Source of the DNA: Hydractinia symbiolongicarpus
Taxonomy: Eukaryota > Cnidaria > Hydrozoa > Anthoathecata > Hydractiniidae
Reading direction: 5' to 3'
Length of the DNA: 64,000 nt
Assembly: GCF_029227915.1 (NCBI RefSeq)
Contig: NC_079875.1
Location: forward strand, 6,882,001-6,946,000
Position 1 is the stretch's first letter. Every line of letters starts with the position of its first letter. Below the pieces are notes generated by a model. The model worked only from the letters and a program-made list of their open reading frames with translations. It searched no databases and was not told where the DNA came from. Position numbers and translations under genes: made by a program. Shown here in pieces: positions 24,385 through 36,379 of the stretch.

Positions 24385-26889
24385 ATGTTACAGTTGATCA
24401 TTTTTCGTAGATTTCACTACACTTTTGATGAAACTGGGAACATCTACAATCAGGAGGATCGAAATTTTTATTGGGCTATTTTTGGCAAATTAAGAATGAC
24501 TCATAACATCAGATTTCGATGGTTAAAAGCATCATTCGGACGCAAGAAAGTTGGGTTTTTCATCATTTCAATTCAAGTGGTATTGTTGTTGTATTACGGA
24601 CAGTATTTATCCAAATGGAAACAGCATATTAATTCAATGAAGACACCGGTATTATTATTCTTAATGGGTGATGAAATTGTAAAAGAAATTTCTTTTATAC
24701 AAAATAATTATTATTTGGCTAGCTTAAATATCAAACCGAAAGGAAAGAAGAAAGATGTAACATTATTACTTATTGTATCAACCGGGCCAAGAAGATACGA
24801 CAGAAGAGCCACTATACGTAAAACATGGTGGCAGCAATGCAAACCTACAGGAAAGGTGTATTTTGTCAACAAATACTTCAACTTTTGTTGATTTTTAGTT
24901 ACTTAAGTGCAGAAACCTTCCCAGAAAATCACTTACGCGCATCGATGTTCTTTAAATATCTTGCGACATAAACTTTCGCAATTTTGGCCAAAAATCGCGA
25001 AATTCGCAAATGTTTTCTGCACTTAAAAAATTAGTCTATATACCCTTGACTCAGTAATACTCATAGTCAATAATGCATTATTTTTGTCTTAGGTGGTACC
25101 AGAATGTATATTTATAACAGATGAACGCTCAAAAGGTCAAGAATTTTATGACATCATGAAAAATGAATCCGACACATACCATGACATGCATTTTCAAAAC
25201 TTATCTGGTGGTGTAGAGTTTGGTAAACGATTTCTATATCATATGGTGTACGCAGTAACAAATTATAACTTCGATTATTTTCTAAGAATGGATGACGATT
25301 ACTTCTTCTGTATGGAAAAGTTTCTTCACGAAATCCCAGTCCCAATGGAGAAATATTTTCACTGGGGATGGATACATGATAATCCTGGTATAACACGCCC
25401 AGAAGAAAGCATGATTTTACTTTCAAGGGATGTTATAGAATTATTTTTATCACAAGACCCTAACAAAATGTTGTGTCATCCTTTTGCAGATCAGATGATA
25501 GCTGCATGGTCGAACCATATAAACATGACGTATTTATTTAGGCATGATTCCAGATTACATCATCATCCTCCGGTGCGTGATTTACCAAACATTAAGTATA
25601 GTAGGAATATTTGCGCTAGATTTATTGGTGTTCATGGTGCTTATCCACAAGAAATGGAAATTCTTTGGAATAATAGTGGCTCACAAAAAACTCAGAATAA
25701 TTTGAAAATAAACACGCAAAGTATTATTATAACTAACCCATTTAATTGGCAAATGTTTAATCTTATTTGGCGATTCGAGCCTAAGATGTGCCGCTCAAAT
25801 CCTACTTGGGATACATCAAAACATTTTGTTGTACGTAATGGTACATATTCTGGAAGACAAGACGAACACAAACAATCTTATACTCAATCTGCCTCGAACG
25901 TTTCACATCTTGAAATACACCACAAAGATAAGCAACCTAGTACTCAAGGTCCCTTCAGTGCTTCGTATTCTAACAGACAATACAAACATAAACAACGTCG
26001 TACTGGCGAACCTTTAGGTGGTTCATATTCTGGAAGACAAGATGAGTATAAGCAACCTAGCACTCAAGGTTCCTTTGGTGCTTCGTATTCTAACAGACAA
26101 TACAAACATAAGCAACTTCGTACTGGCGAACCTTTAGGTGGTTCATATTCTGGAAGACAAGATGAGTATAAGCAACCTAGTACTCAAGGTCCCTTCAGTG
26201 CTTCGTATTCTAACAGACAATACAAATATAAACAACTTCGTACTGGCGAACCTTTAGGTGGTTCATATTCTGGAAGACAAGATGAGTATAAGCAACCTAG
26301 TACTCAAGGTCCCTTCAGTGCTTCGTATTCTAACAGACAATACAAACATAAAAAAACTCGTACTGTTGAACCTTTAGGTGGTTCATATTCTAGAAGAAAA
26401 CATAACCAAAAGGAACCTAGTACCCAAGGTCCTTTTGGTGCTTCGTATTCTAAGAGACAACACAAACATAAACAACATCGTACTGGTGAACCTTCAAGTG
26501 GTTCATATTCTGGAAGACTAGATGAACATAGGCAACCTAGTACTCAAGGTCCCTTCGGTGCTTCGTATTCTAACAGACAAGACGCACATAAAGAACTTCG
26601 TACTGAAGGACCTTGGGGTGGTTCAAATTCTGGAGAAACAGATGAGCATAGGCAACCTAGTACTCAAGGTCCCCTTGGTGCTTCGTATTATAATAGAAAA
26701 CACAAACATAAACAACCTCGTACTGAAGGACTTTCACGTGTTTCATATTCTGGAAGAAAAGATGAATATAAGATGAACATAAGGCTTTATGATCCGTATC
26801 CTGAGAGATATGATAAATATAAAGAACCTCGTACCCAAGGTACCTTAGAAGTGGTTCGTATTCTAGAAAGACATGATGATTATAAGTAA
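24385..26889 (+). CDS. Family 31 glycosyltransferase (beta-1,3-galactosyltransferase-like) with repeat tail
   Basis: Two exons, 24385-24855 and 25093-26889, joined in phase 0 (donor GTGTAT, acceptor TTGTCTTAG), giving 755 residues. A type II membrane segment lies at about 56-72. The galactosyltransferase domain starts with VTLLLIVSTGPRRYDRRATI followed by RKTWW (about 125-148) and has the metal-binding DDDYF at 224-228. Golgi sugar transfer to a protein or lipid is expected; donor and acceptor are unknown. The usual EDVY motif is not obvious. From about residue 409 to the end is a hydrophilic tail of roughly 8.7 repeats of 40 residues. A further repeat continues past the stop codon in decayed form. 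More upstream exons are possible. Confidence 0.8.
24907..25022. mobile_element. Short MITE with TTAA target site in the glycosyltransferase intron
   Basis: Ends GTGCAGAAAC and GTTTTCTGCAC are inverted, and both are flanked by TTAA (24903-24906 and 25023-25026). A TTAA duplication is typical of piggyBac and Kolobok relatives. The element is 116 bp, non-coding, and makes up about half of the 237-bp intron. Confidence 0.65.
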
Positions 26890-27005
26890 CCTCGTACCCA
26901 GGATCCATAGGTGACTGCATTCCAAAAGACACAACGAACATAAATATGACTTGCACTGAGGGTCCTTATGGTGGTTCAAATTCTGAAAGACTGGAGGATC
27001 TTAAA
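25841..27005 (+). repeat. 120-bp coding minisatellite
   Basis: The period is exactly 120 bp (for example TACAAACATA at 25981, 26101, 26341, with variants at 26221, 26461 and 26701). Each unit has two related halves of 60 bp, giving two 20-residue half-repeats. Units in the middle are nearly identical and those at the edges diverge. The stop codon at 26889 falls within the array, and recognisable repeat continues to about 27005. Confidence 0.92.
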
Positions 27006-28495
27006 TAACGTTGCAACCAACATTACATTGTCATTGTGTGTTGTGAGACTTTTATGATGCGCTTAGTACATTGCATTGTTGCTTACTTCTTGAAAGACTC
27101 TCCGTTCCACTGAGGTTACTAGGTTAGCTGTAAGAACAAGAAGTGTCATGGGATAGATGTGATGCATGAGAGTCCCTAAGCAATTTGCTTTACTTTTGAT
27201 GTAATTTAAGGGCTAGTCCCTTAGCAACTGGATTGCTTAATAAAAATGTGCAGCTAGCACCTAATAAGACATTAAATGAAAACCAAAATGTCTTAAAAAT
27301 CGGAATACAAACGTTGGATATTTTTAGTTTTTGTTATTTAAAATTATTACATAAAAGGTGAATTTGTTATAATTTTATGTTTTTATAAACAGTAGAAAAT
27401 AAACTCAGTAAAGTGTTTTTTAACATGCCGTACATTTTTTTACCAATAAAGTATTACTGGTTACAAAAAGCAGATTCTTCTTCAAAATTCTTCAAAGAAG
27501 CGATAGTGACCTTTAACACCAAGCCACAAAAATTGGGTAGGAAAATGAAAACAATTATATGCTTCATTCATCTACCTTCATCAAACATTTGTGCCATATA
27601 TCAATGTTGCTATAAATAAATATTTTTATTTTTATAACAAAAAACATGCGCGTACCCTAGAATAATCTATTCATCCACCAGAGGAATAGATAATCAAAGA
27701 AATTTGCAAGGATTTCGTGCTCGTATTGGTAATTTTACATCTTGACCAACTCGTGTCGTCAAGTCGTTGAAATGCATATTTTGCAATGTTAAAAATTGTA
27801 TTTATAATAAATAGTAACCAACTTAAAATCCGTTAATTTCGCGTATCTATCGAGTACATAACCAATTGCAAACTTTTTGCTGATGCATTCGGCGTTACCT
27901 TGACAATACAAGTGTCTAAGCTAGGGAATTGTATACCTTATAATGTGTGAAACTTTTTGCTGATGCATTCGGCGTTACCTTGACAATACAAGTGTCTCAG
28001 CTAGGGAATTGTATACCTTATAATGTGTGAAGCGTTTAAAGGTTTAAAATCTTCTTCCCAACAGTGTGAACTTGCTCTACCTACGATAGAGTTTTCTTTA
28101 ATATTCACCCAAGTAATTTAACTGTGGACTTTTGTTGAATTGACTTTCCTACAGACCTAATCAAGGATTTTTTTTATCACAGTTTACATTTCTTTTTTTT
28201 GACGATGTAATTTTAGTTGTCCACTGAGAAGTTCTGTTAATCATTACGATGGTTTTGATATGTTCAGTTCTAGGATATGAATTGTAGGCAGCATGGTTAT
28301 GGATGAACACAACTCACGAATTGTGTCTTCAACATATCGAATTTGACTCAATGCTTGTAGGTATATTTGCAACTCAAAAAACCTGTCAAAATGTAGTCGA
28401 GAAGAGGATCGATTATTGATTCATACATGTTTTCGTTTGGATAGATGAACTTAAGATGATTTTTATAGTAGAATTGCTAAAGTAGCAAAACCATA
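26890..28495. other. Intergenic, with an exact-period duplication
   Basis: No gene is seen. It contains the rest of the decayed coding repeat to about 27005 and an 80-bp direct duplication at 27871-28030. The open frame at 27413-27619 has no recognisable features. Confidence 0.5.
27871..28030. repeat. Perfect-period 80-bp tandem duplication
   Basis: Two adjacent 80-bp units starting AACTTTTTGCTGATGCATTC differ by one base (CTAAGC versus CTCAGC), indicating a recent duplication. Confidence 0.92.
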
Positions 28496-28499
28496 CGAA

Positions 28500-28760
28500 T
28501 TTTTTTTTTCAGTAATGTTTGATGGGCAATAGCATCAAAGGCTTTTACGTGATCAATAAGAATAATTGTTGTGGCCACATTACTATTTTAAGCTTGAATT
28601 TGTGGACATAAGCTACAAGTTGATGAAGTATCCTTTTCTCGTACATGTTAGACAGAATTGTTAATTTTAAAATAGGTTTGAATGGAAGTCTTCCTATTCA
28701 TTTTTAGTACTGGACTTTTCACATTGGCAGTTTTTCTAGTTAGGGAATATTTTCCTTTTG
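28500..28760 (-). pseudogene. Decayed non-LTR reverse transcriptase fragment
   Basis: On the minus strand, broken frames give SPVLKMNRKTSIQTY, ILSNMYEKRILHQLVAYVH and LIDHVKAFDAIAHQTLL. The last resembles reverse-transcriptase motif A (usually LDFSKAFDTVDH), and the order is that of CR1/L2-type elements. Frameshifts separate the pieces, so it is dead. Confidence 0.6.
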
Positions 28761-28871
28761 ACGTGCTGATTATGTGACTAATACAGAACACTAGTTTAAA
28801 TAATTTTTCACAAATCTCATCACATCTTCTTTAATAATCTTTTCTGTTTTGTCCAAATAATTTTTAAAATT

Positions 28872-29079
28872 AAATTACAAAGTAATTACAAAAGTATTAC
28901 AGCGTATTACTGAATACTACAAAGTTTTACAGTCTATTACTGAATACTACAAAGTATTACAGTGTGTTACTGAATACTACAAAGTATTACAGTGTATTAC
29001 TAAATATTACAAAGTAATACAGTGTATTACTGAGTATTACAAAGTAATACAGTGTATTACTGAATACTATAAAGTATTA
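28872..29079. repeat. 30-bp satellite, first block
   Basis: About seven units of a 30-bp repeat (GTATTACTGAATACTACAAA then GTATTACAGT). The same satellite resumes at 30030. The block ends abruptly at 29080. Confidence 0.9.
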
Positions 29080-29080
29080 C

Positions 29081-30025
29081 CAGGGGCGGATCTAGGAAAT
29101 TTTCTTAGTAGGTCATGATGCTCAGAAAATTTTAATATACAACTGGGGGTCTTGGGGGGGGGGGGCTGTAAGCCACAAGCGGGGTTTGGGGCGGAGCCCC
29201 GGAAGCTTTCGCTAAAACGGGCTTTGCGAACCCTGAAATAGGCTTAAACGGGGACAAAAAACAACCTCGTAAGCAGACGTGTTAGGCCTTGATAACAGAA
29301 ACGAAACATTCTCATAAAGGTTCCAGCACCATATAAACACTTCAAGTAGAAAACAAGAAGCCCCTGTGTCTCAAAGATTTCCGTCATAGTCTGGAAAATT
29401 CTAAAATTTAAAGTAGACCTTGAAAACGGAGAATGGGGTAAACAAATCATTGAGTATACTACTTCTCAATTATTATTGTTACTAACCTGCAATGTTAAAA
29501 TACAACTTAATAAATAAATAATAAAATATTTTTTTTTACATATTATATATATAGTACTCTAAAATAATAGTAAAACTTTAACTGGAAATTTTTGAAACTG
29601 ATCTGGAAAATTCTGGAAATTTTAGGATACAAATCCTGTTATGTATGAACATGAAGATTTGAATATAACTTCTGAACAAGTTCAATTTCAATGAATTATT
29701 ATTCAATTAATTCAGCAATAAATATGTATTAGCATTTAAATATTTCAGTTTTTAGGCCTTTAAAATTCACTCTCATTGAAGATTTTTTTGAAAATGCTGA
29801 TGGTGCATGGTTTGATAACAGCTGATCTAAAAAAGAAAATACAAAATGAGAAACATGAATACAATTTTACATAATTAACACCAGGTTGTTTTATTATTGT
29901 CTCCTTTGTCTCTTTGATTTGAAGAGGAAATTTAGTAAAAAGATACAAATCAATGCCATGTGATGCACAAGGTATATTAAATATATGTATATATATAAAT
30001 ATATGAGCATAAATTTAATCAAGCT
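29081..30025. mobile_element. Possible insertion splitting the 30-bp satellite
   Basis: The sequence begins CAGGGGCGGATCTAGG, a start common among hAT-like non-autonomous elements, exactly where the satellite stops. A G-rich run (about 29145-29210) follows, then AT-rich DNA. No matching inverted end is found near 30025, so the element is truncated or the assignment is wrong. No gene is recognised. Confidence 0.35.
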
Positions 30026-30027
30026 GG

Positions 30028-30890
30028 CTGAATTCTACAAAGTAATACAGTGTATTACTGAATACTATAAAGCAATAAAGTATATTACCGAATACTACAA
30101 AGTAATACAATCTATTATTAAATACGGCAAAGTAGTACAGTGTATTACTGAATACTACAAAATATTATAGTGTATTACTGAATACTACAAAATATTACAG
30201 TGTATTACTGAATACTACAAAATATTACAGCGTATTACCGAATACTACAAAGTATTACAGCGTATTACTGAATACTACAAAATATTATAGTGTATTACTG
30301 AATACTACAAAATATTACAGTGTATTACTGAATACTACAAAATATTACAGCGTATTACCGAATACTACAAGGTATTACAGTGTATTACTGAATACTACAA
30401 AATATTATAGTGTATTACTGAATACTACAAAGTATTACAGTGTATTACTGAATACTACAAAGTATTACAGCGTATTACTGAATACTACAAAGTAGTACAG
30501 CGTATTACTGAATACTACAAGGTATTACAGCGTATTACTGAATACTACAAAGCATACAGTGTATTACTGAATACTACAAAGTATTACAGCGCATTAATGA
30601 ATACTACAAAGTAGTACAGCATATTACCAAATACTACAAAATATTATAGTGTATTACTGAATACTACAAAATATTACAGTGTATTACTGAATACTGCAAA
30701 ATATTACAGTGTATTACTGAATACTACAAAGTATTACAGCGTATTACCGAATACTACAAAGTATTACAGCGTATTACTGAATACTACAAAGTAGTACAGC
30801 GTATTACTGAATACTACAAAGTAATACAATCTATTATTGAATACTGCAAAGTAGTACAGTGCATAACTGAATACTACAAAGTAGTTTATA
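30028..30890. repeat. 30-bp satellite, main block
   Basis: About 29 units of the 30-bp repeat, with variants such as GCGTATTACCG and AGTAGTACAG that recur in higher-order fashion. AT-rich; reading frames across it have no independent support. Confidence 0.95.
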
Positions 30891-31079
30891 AGGAAGTATA
30901 CTAAGTATTATAATACCCGTATACGGGCAATGACTTCATTCAGCACAGGGCTAACTGGTCCTGACACACGACGTACAACATAACTAGCACCCTTCATACT
31001 TTATCGATATTAAAAGTCCGACAGACGTTCAGTCATACTTCTCCAACCAAATGGACCCGACAAATGAAACCGCATTATC

Positions 31080-32420
31080 CGACATCCTCTCTATAAAAGA
31101 TACATATTTTTTCTGTTGATGGCCATACCAACGTAATATCGCATAATACTGCATAATACCTTCATAATCCATAAAAAGTACATAAATTTTCTGTCGATGG
31201 TCATACCAACGTAATATCGCATAATACTGCATAATACCTTCATACTACTCTCTGTCGCTACATAACAAATACATATTTTTTCTGTCGATGGCCATAACCA
31301 ACGTAATATCGCATAATACTGCATAATAGTGCATAATACTGCATAATACCTTCATAATTCATAAAAAATACATAAATTTTCTGTCGATGGCCATACCAAC
31401 GTAATATCGCATAATACTGCTTAATACCTTCATAATACTCTCTATTGTTCCATAAAAAATACATATTTTTTCTGTCAATAATCCATAACCAACGTAATAT
31501 CGCATAATACTGCATAATACTGCATAATACTTTCATGATTCATAAAAAACACATAAATTTTCTGTCGATGGCCATACCAACGTAATATCGCATAATACTG
31601 CATAATGCCTTCATAATACTCTCTATCGTTCCATAAAAAATACATATTTTTTCTGTCAATAATCCATAACCAACGTAATATCGCATAATACTGAATAATA
31701 CTGCATAATACCTTCATAATTCATAAAAAGTACTTAAATTTTCTGTCGATGGCCATACCAACGTAATATAGCATAATACTGCATAATACCTTCATAATAC
31801 TCTCTGTCGCTGCATAACAAATACATATTTCTCTGTTAATAATCCATAACCAACGTTATATCGCATAATACTGCATAATACTGCATAATACTGCATAATG
31901 CCTTCATAATTCATAAAAAGTACATAACTTTTCTGTTGATGGCCATACCAACGTAATATAGCATAATACTGCATAATACCTTCATAATACTCTCTGTCGC
32001 TGCGTAACAAATACATATTTTTTCTGTTAATAATCCATAACCAACGTAATATCGCATAATACTGCATAAACTGCATAACACCTTCATAATCCATAAAAGA
32101 TACATAATTTTTCTGTTGATGGCCATACCAACGTAATATCGCATAATACTGCATAATACCTTCATAATACTCTCTGTCGCTACATAACAAATACATATTC
32201 TTTCTGTCAATAATCCATAACCAACGTAATATTGCATAATACTGCATAATACCTTCATAATGCATAAAGGATACATAATTTTTCTGTTGATGGCCATACC
32301 AACGTAATATCGCATAATACTGCATAATACCTTCATAATAATCTCTGTCGCTTCATAAAAACTACATATTTTTTCTGTCAATCGGCCATAACCAACGTAA
32401 TATGCCACAATATTTCGCAT
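31080..32420. repeat. Satellite of about 90-bp units
   Basis: About 15 units, each with CCAACGTAATATCGCATAAT, TACTGCATAATACCTTCATA, and a TTTCTGT near the end. Two alternating unit types (ending near CTCTCTGTCGC and CATAAAAAGTACATAA) form a higher-order repeat of roughly 180 bp. Minus-strand open frames through it are a consequence of the repeat length and AT content. Confidence 0.95.
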
Positions 32421-32429
32421 AACTGCCAT

Positions 32430-34030
32430 TTACGGAAAGCTGTTTTTATAAAGTAGACAAAGTTTGAGGCTGGATACACATCCATACACAAACAGAAACG
32501 ATATTTCGCTCAAATAGCCTTTTGCAAAAAGAAATATTAACAGCCCTATTGCAGGCTAAACAAAGAGACGTTTTTGTACAATATATTGAACAGGCGGTAG
32601 TGTTCTATGCCCATCGATAACCAATAGAAAAGATATTTTGGACTAATACCCCCCGCGAAATTACCTATCACAAGTCCTAAAGAATGCCAATCTGAGGCAA
32701 GGCATTATACTGTAAATTTACCAGGCTTTACTGTTATGTACTTATCCGTACAGCAGTAGAAACAAGTGTCCTCCCTGAAAATGACGCATCAAAAGCCCTA
32801 AAGCAGGCCAATCAATCCAAAGACATTACGTGTGTTTTTATTTCAGACCATGCAAAAGTGTAAATTCTATCTCTTTTTTTCGGGGCAGTATTTCAATAGT
32901 ATAGCTTGATTAGTTCTTAAACCAAATAAATCTCTTAGATGCATAAAAATTTAAATATTCCAATGATTTTTGTCCGACTGAAGAAGCTGCTGCCGTAGAG
33001 AAGTTATATCACATTAAAGATTAGAGCCGTTTACGATGAAATTATTCCATTGTTTGTAGTAAAAATTTCACAGGTCATAACTTTTTATCGGCAAAGGCTC
33101 TTAGGCTGAAATTCTGTAGAAGGCATGTCAGTAATAAAACGTATCATTAAGAAAAAGAAAAAATACTATTTTAACAGATATGGAAGAATTCCAAATTAAA
33201 AGTCAAAACTTGTGTGAAAAGAAAAATGACAATATTTTCGAGCAAGATGTAAAATTTTGCAATTTCTTATATTTACATGGAACAAGGATGTTCCAAAAAG
33301 GCATAAGTATAAAATTTATCTCATTTTAAGAGTCTCCATAGATTTGATATTCCATTGAAGTTAGGATCAGAGAACAAAAGCTGAAAATAGTTCTACATAA
33401 TGTAATTATTATTGGCTATTGTTAAAAAATCATATGGTGAGTTAACAAGATCAACTTTATGAGCAACTGACCGAAAAACCAATAGGCGTATAATATCGTT
33501 AGTCTTTTTAATAATAGCGAAATTTTGCCTATTTGTCCGCGAAAAGCGCGTCCTGTTAATTAATCACGAAATTCTTATATCTGCACAAAATACCAAATGC
33601 GATATATATTTACCGACTTTGTTTGATTCTCCCGCGTGTAGCATTCAATTGCAACGCCTGATTTTTTTGAAAAACCAATCCGAGATTTTGCAGCCACGAC
33701 AAAGAGATGTGTAAAGCAGAGAGCAGTTTTATTACGGCCATTTTGAAAGTTGCGTAACGTTGACGTTGATAAGTCTGTCTTTGTTTTCTGAAAGCTTTTT
33801 GTTTTTTATATATTTTTACATGTTAAGTTAAATATGCTGTTTGTATTGTTGATCCTCTAAAATTTGCGCTGGTTATGAAATAGGTTGGGAGTTTACAGAG
33901 GCCGTGAATAACGAAAAAATTACTTTTGGCGGTGTTATAAAAATAATGGAAGCTCGATATTGTCGCCGTGTTCTAAATGAAAAATACATGTCAGTTCCAT
34001 TATTCATAGCATAGTAGTTGGGTTGAGCGT
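32430..34030. other. Intergenic, no gene recognised
   Basis: AT-rich. Three loosely similar phrases (GCCCTATTGCAGGCTAAACA near 32545, CCTAAAGAATGCCAATCTG near 32678, CCCTAAAGCAGGCCAATCAA near 32797) hint at an old degenerate repeat. Nothing coding is seen. Confidence 0.5.
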
Positions 34031-34035
34031 CTCAC

Positions 34036-35160
34036 ATGGATATTGATTTCCGGAAAACATGCGTAGAATGTGATGGGAAACCTAACGTGCTTTCATATGA
34101 CGGTAGAAAGAATGGAATGGGGTTCAAGAATGCATTTGTAGAACCAATAGAAATCCTGCAAGCAGACGAAGTTATTTCTTCTCGTTTTAGAAGGCTTGGC
34201 AGTTGCTTTATAACATCAAAAACGTCCGTCCTCTTCGTAGCTTTGTGTACGTACTAAAAATAGATCTCAGAAAAAAAATCGAATAGGTGACGATGCATTG
34301 TGTTTCCATTAGGAGCAATCACACACACATTAGTCATCGATGTCCGTCGGTCTTTACTGCCGCTTGATATCTGATAATACCAACATAAATGAAAAAAAAA
34401 GCAATAACGTCCGTTTTTAAACAGTTGTCCAACGATTCTTGTGTTGATACTCTTATACCATTCCGTGCAGTAAACATTATTATAGATTTGGGATTTGCAT
34501 GTCAAGTAGGTAGGGGGACTCGCTCGTCTGTACTGGAATTTTGTTACCAGCAACAATTCTATCAAAAGGTTGCAGATGTAATTATTAAGTCTTCAGAACA
34601 CTCTCTAAATTGTCTTCCACGCAACGATGTGATTAATTTACCTTTGTACCCTGCATATTTTGTGAAAACAATTCATTCCTTTAAAATACAACCAGAGCAG
34701 TTATTTGAAGGTTCTTACAATCCAGCTGAGTTTGGCCTTTGTTTTTTATTCTTCAAATTATGGCAAACAAATTCGGATTCAGTTTCAGTTAGGATTCAGT
34801 TAGGATATTTTCTGCCGACTCCAGCAACTCAAGCAAATACGACGACGTCCCTATTGAAGTTTGTCAAAAGTCATTTCTACAAGTGAGCAAGCAAGACATG
34901 AAGTGTGTGTTCTTTTGGTTCTACCCAATACATGGCCACTGCTGTGGATTTCACGTCATACCTAGTATTGAAGGCCGAAAAGATGCAATTGCTTCTTTTT
35001 ATATACATCTAGAAGAGGCCCCATTAGATATGTTCTATGATCATGCGTGCATTTTAAGCGAATACGTCAAGAACAGAAAATCAAGATTCTACCAACACAC
35101 GCGCTTTTTCATGATGTTTTCACGGGTACACTCATGTGTCTGTCACGCAAAATGGTAGCT
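34036..35160 (+). pseudogene. Decayed transposase, possibly KDZ-type
   Basis: Three adjacent open pieces in different frames. The last (34883-35158) has CGFHVIPSIEGRKDAIASFY followed by LEEAPLDMFYDHACILSEYV and a run resembling TRFFHD, a layout I recall from Kyakuja/Dileera/Zisupton-like transposases of aquatic animals. The first piece has CVECDGK and GMGFKNAFVEPIE. A frameshift near 35105 destroys the expected continuation. There is no complete catalytic domain, so it is inactive. Confidence 0.5.
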
Positions 35161-35535
35161 TAGCTGCGCAGGTAGGTAGCAAGACTCACGCAATGCGGTA
35201 TAAAAAGGACGGGCGAACCCGTGGACCCAACTGGCTTTTTGTGTTTTTTTTCGTTCATTCGCGTTTCAGTTTTAAGCTCTCCATGTGATTGCTTATCTTT
35301 TGTGTACAACTAGTGAGAACAATAAAAGATGGAGTGTGAATAGTACACCCTTTGTTTGATAACTTTTTTATTCTTAATTAGTTTTAACTCTCCATCTCAT
35401 TGACTTGCATGTAGTTTTATTAAAGAACTACAGTTGAACTCATTTAATTCGAACTCCTATTCGAATAAATCGTAAGAATTCTTCAGGCCCGTCCGAGTTT
35501 ACCCTTAAATCCTTTTAAGAAAACTCCCTTAATTT

Positions 35536-35805
35536 AGACTAAGGTCACACCCAAGACATGTGAGGTAAATTGGGAAGATGGCACACTGTGTGGGCCGCTG
35601 GATGTTGCCGGGAGTTATCTAGTAGAGCGTGGGCTCTAATTGGGGTCTGCCTAGCTCAAAATTAGCATTAAATACTCTAGGACTCTCCATCTAAGCGATG
35701 ACCCCTCCAGGAAATAATAGACAGGGTATATCCCTCAGTATTTGTGAGGCTAGGCATGTAAAATATGCACATCTATCTATCACACCTCACAAACCATGGG
35801 AACAC
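35536..35805 (+). repeat. SINE-like dispersed repeat, copy A
   Basis: Shares, in order, with 53740-53985: AAATTGGG, CACACTGTG, TGTTGC, TAGAGC, CTAATTGG, GTCTGC, CCCCTCC, GGTATAT, ATTTGT and ATATGCACAT. The tail is a TCTATCTATC-type run. The core CATGTGAGGTAAATTGGGAA is also found in the copy at 45862. Confidence 0.75.
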
Positions 35806-35879
35806 CATATGGCTACCCTAACAAGTAAAAGGTTGATATATAGATGTAAAGTTGTCAGTGTGTATTCCATGCAGCATTT

Positions 35880-36073
35880 TTTTGTCTTCTGAAGCATGTG
35901 ATGAAGCATATGAGGAGAAACTGAATAAAAATGTTAAAACAGTGCCTGACAAACATGCCCCTTTTAAAACACATAGATTTTCTGGCCGTGTTGAGGTATG
36001 GGTCACTGATGAATTAATAATAGCCATCAAAGAAAGAGACAAGAAGTGTGGAATAATCTTCCAGACCAAGTGA
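35880..36073 (+). pseudogene. Short non-LTR retrotransposon fragment
   Basis: One frame reads DKHAPFKTHRFSGRVEVWVT then DELIIAIKERD. This matches the stretch between endonuclease and reverse transcriptase domains of many non-LTR elements. It is only about 60 residues, cut on both sides. Confidence 0.5.
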
Positions 36074-36379
36074 CCTGTAATGGAAGTCTGCTTTCGTTTA
36101 AGACTTCCATCTCTAATGTATTTGGCAAATTCGAATGGAGATCACTTTTTAATTTTTGTTTTTAATTCTTTTTCTTTTTAATTTCACAGATTAAAAAATA
36201 TGTTACTATGTTTGATTATGTGTGGGCAGTCTAAGGTTTATCATTTTTTGTTTTGTTTTTGTTCTACTGGCCCCCAGTGGAAACAATCTACTAACTAAAG
36301 GTTTTTGTGATTTTCTGGCCTAGCCACTTTAAATATTTATTATTATTGTTATTATTATTATTGACAACAGCCTGTTTTA

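Noticed and set aside
25826-26776. Alternate-frame Leu/Asn/Val-rich open frames within the glycosyltransferase repeat tail
   Set aside because: They are shadows of the 120-bp repeat; the main frame is continuous with the enzyme domain.
26657-26956. Minus-strand frame over the glycosyltransferase repeats
   Set aside because: Antisense of a coding minisatellite, with no features of its own.
28872-30890. CRISPR-like array suggested by regular 30-bp spacing
   Set aside because: The units are contiguous with no unique spacers, and the context is eukaryotic; it is a satellite.
31029-32429. Several long minus-strand open frames with a repeating Tyr/Met/Trp-rich peptide
   Set aside because: They lie wholly in the roughly 90-bp satellite, change frame between units, and repeat only because the unit length is near a multiple of three. 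No start context, domain or non-repeat part.
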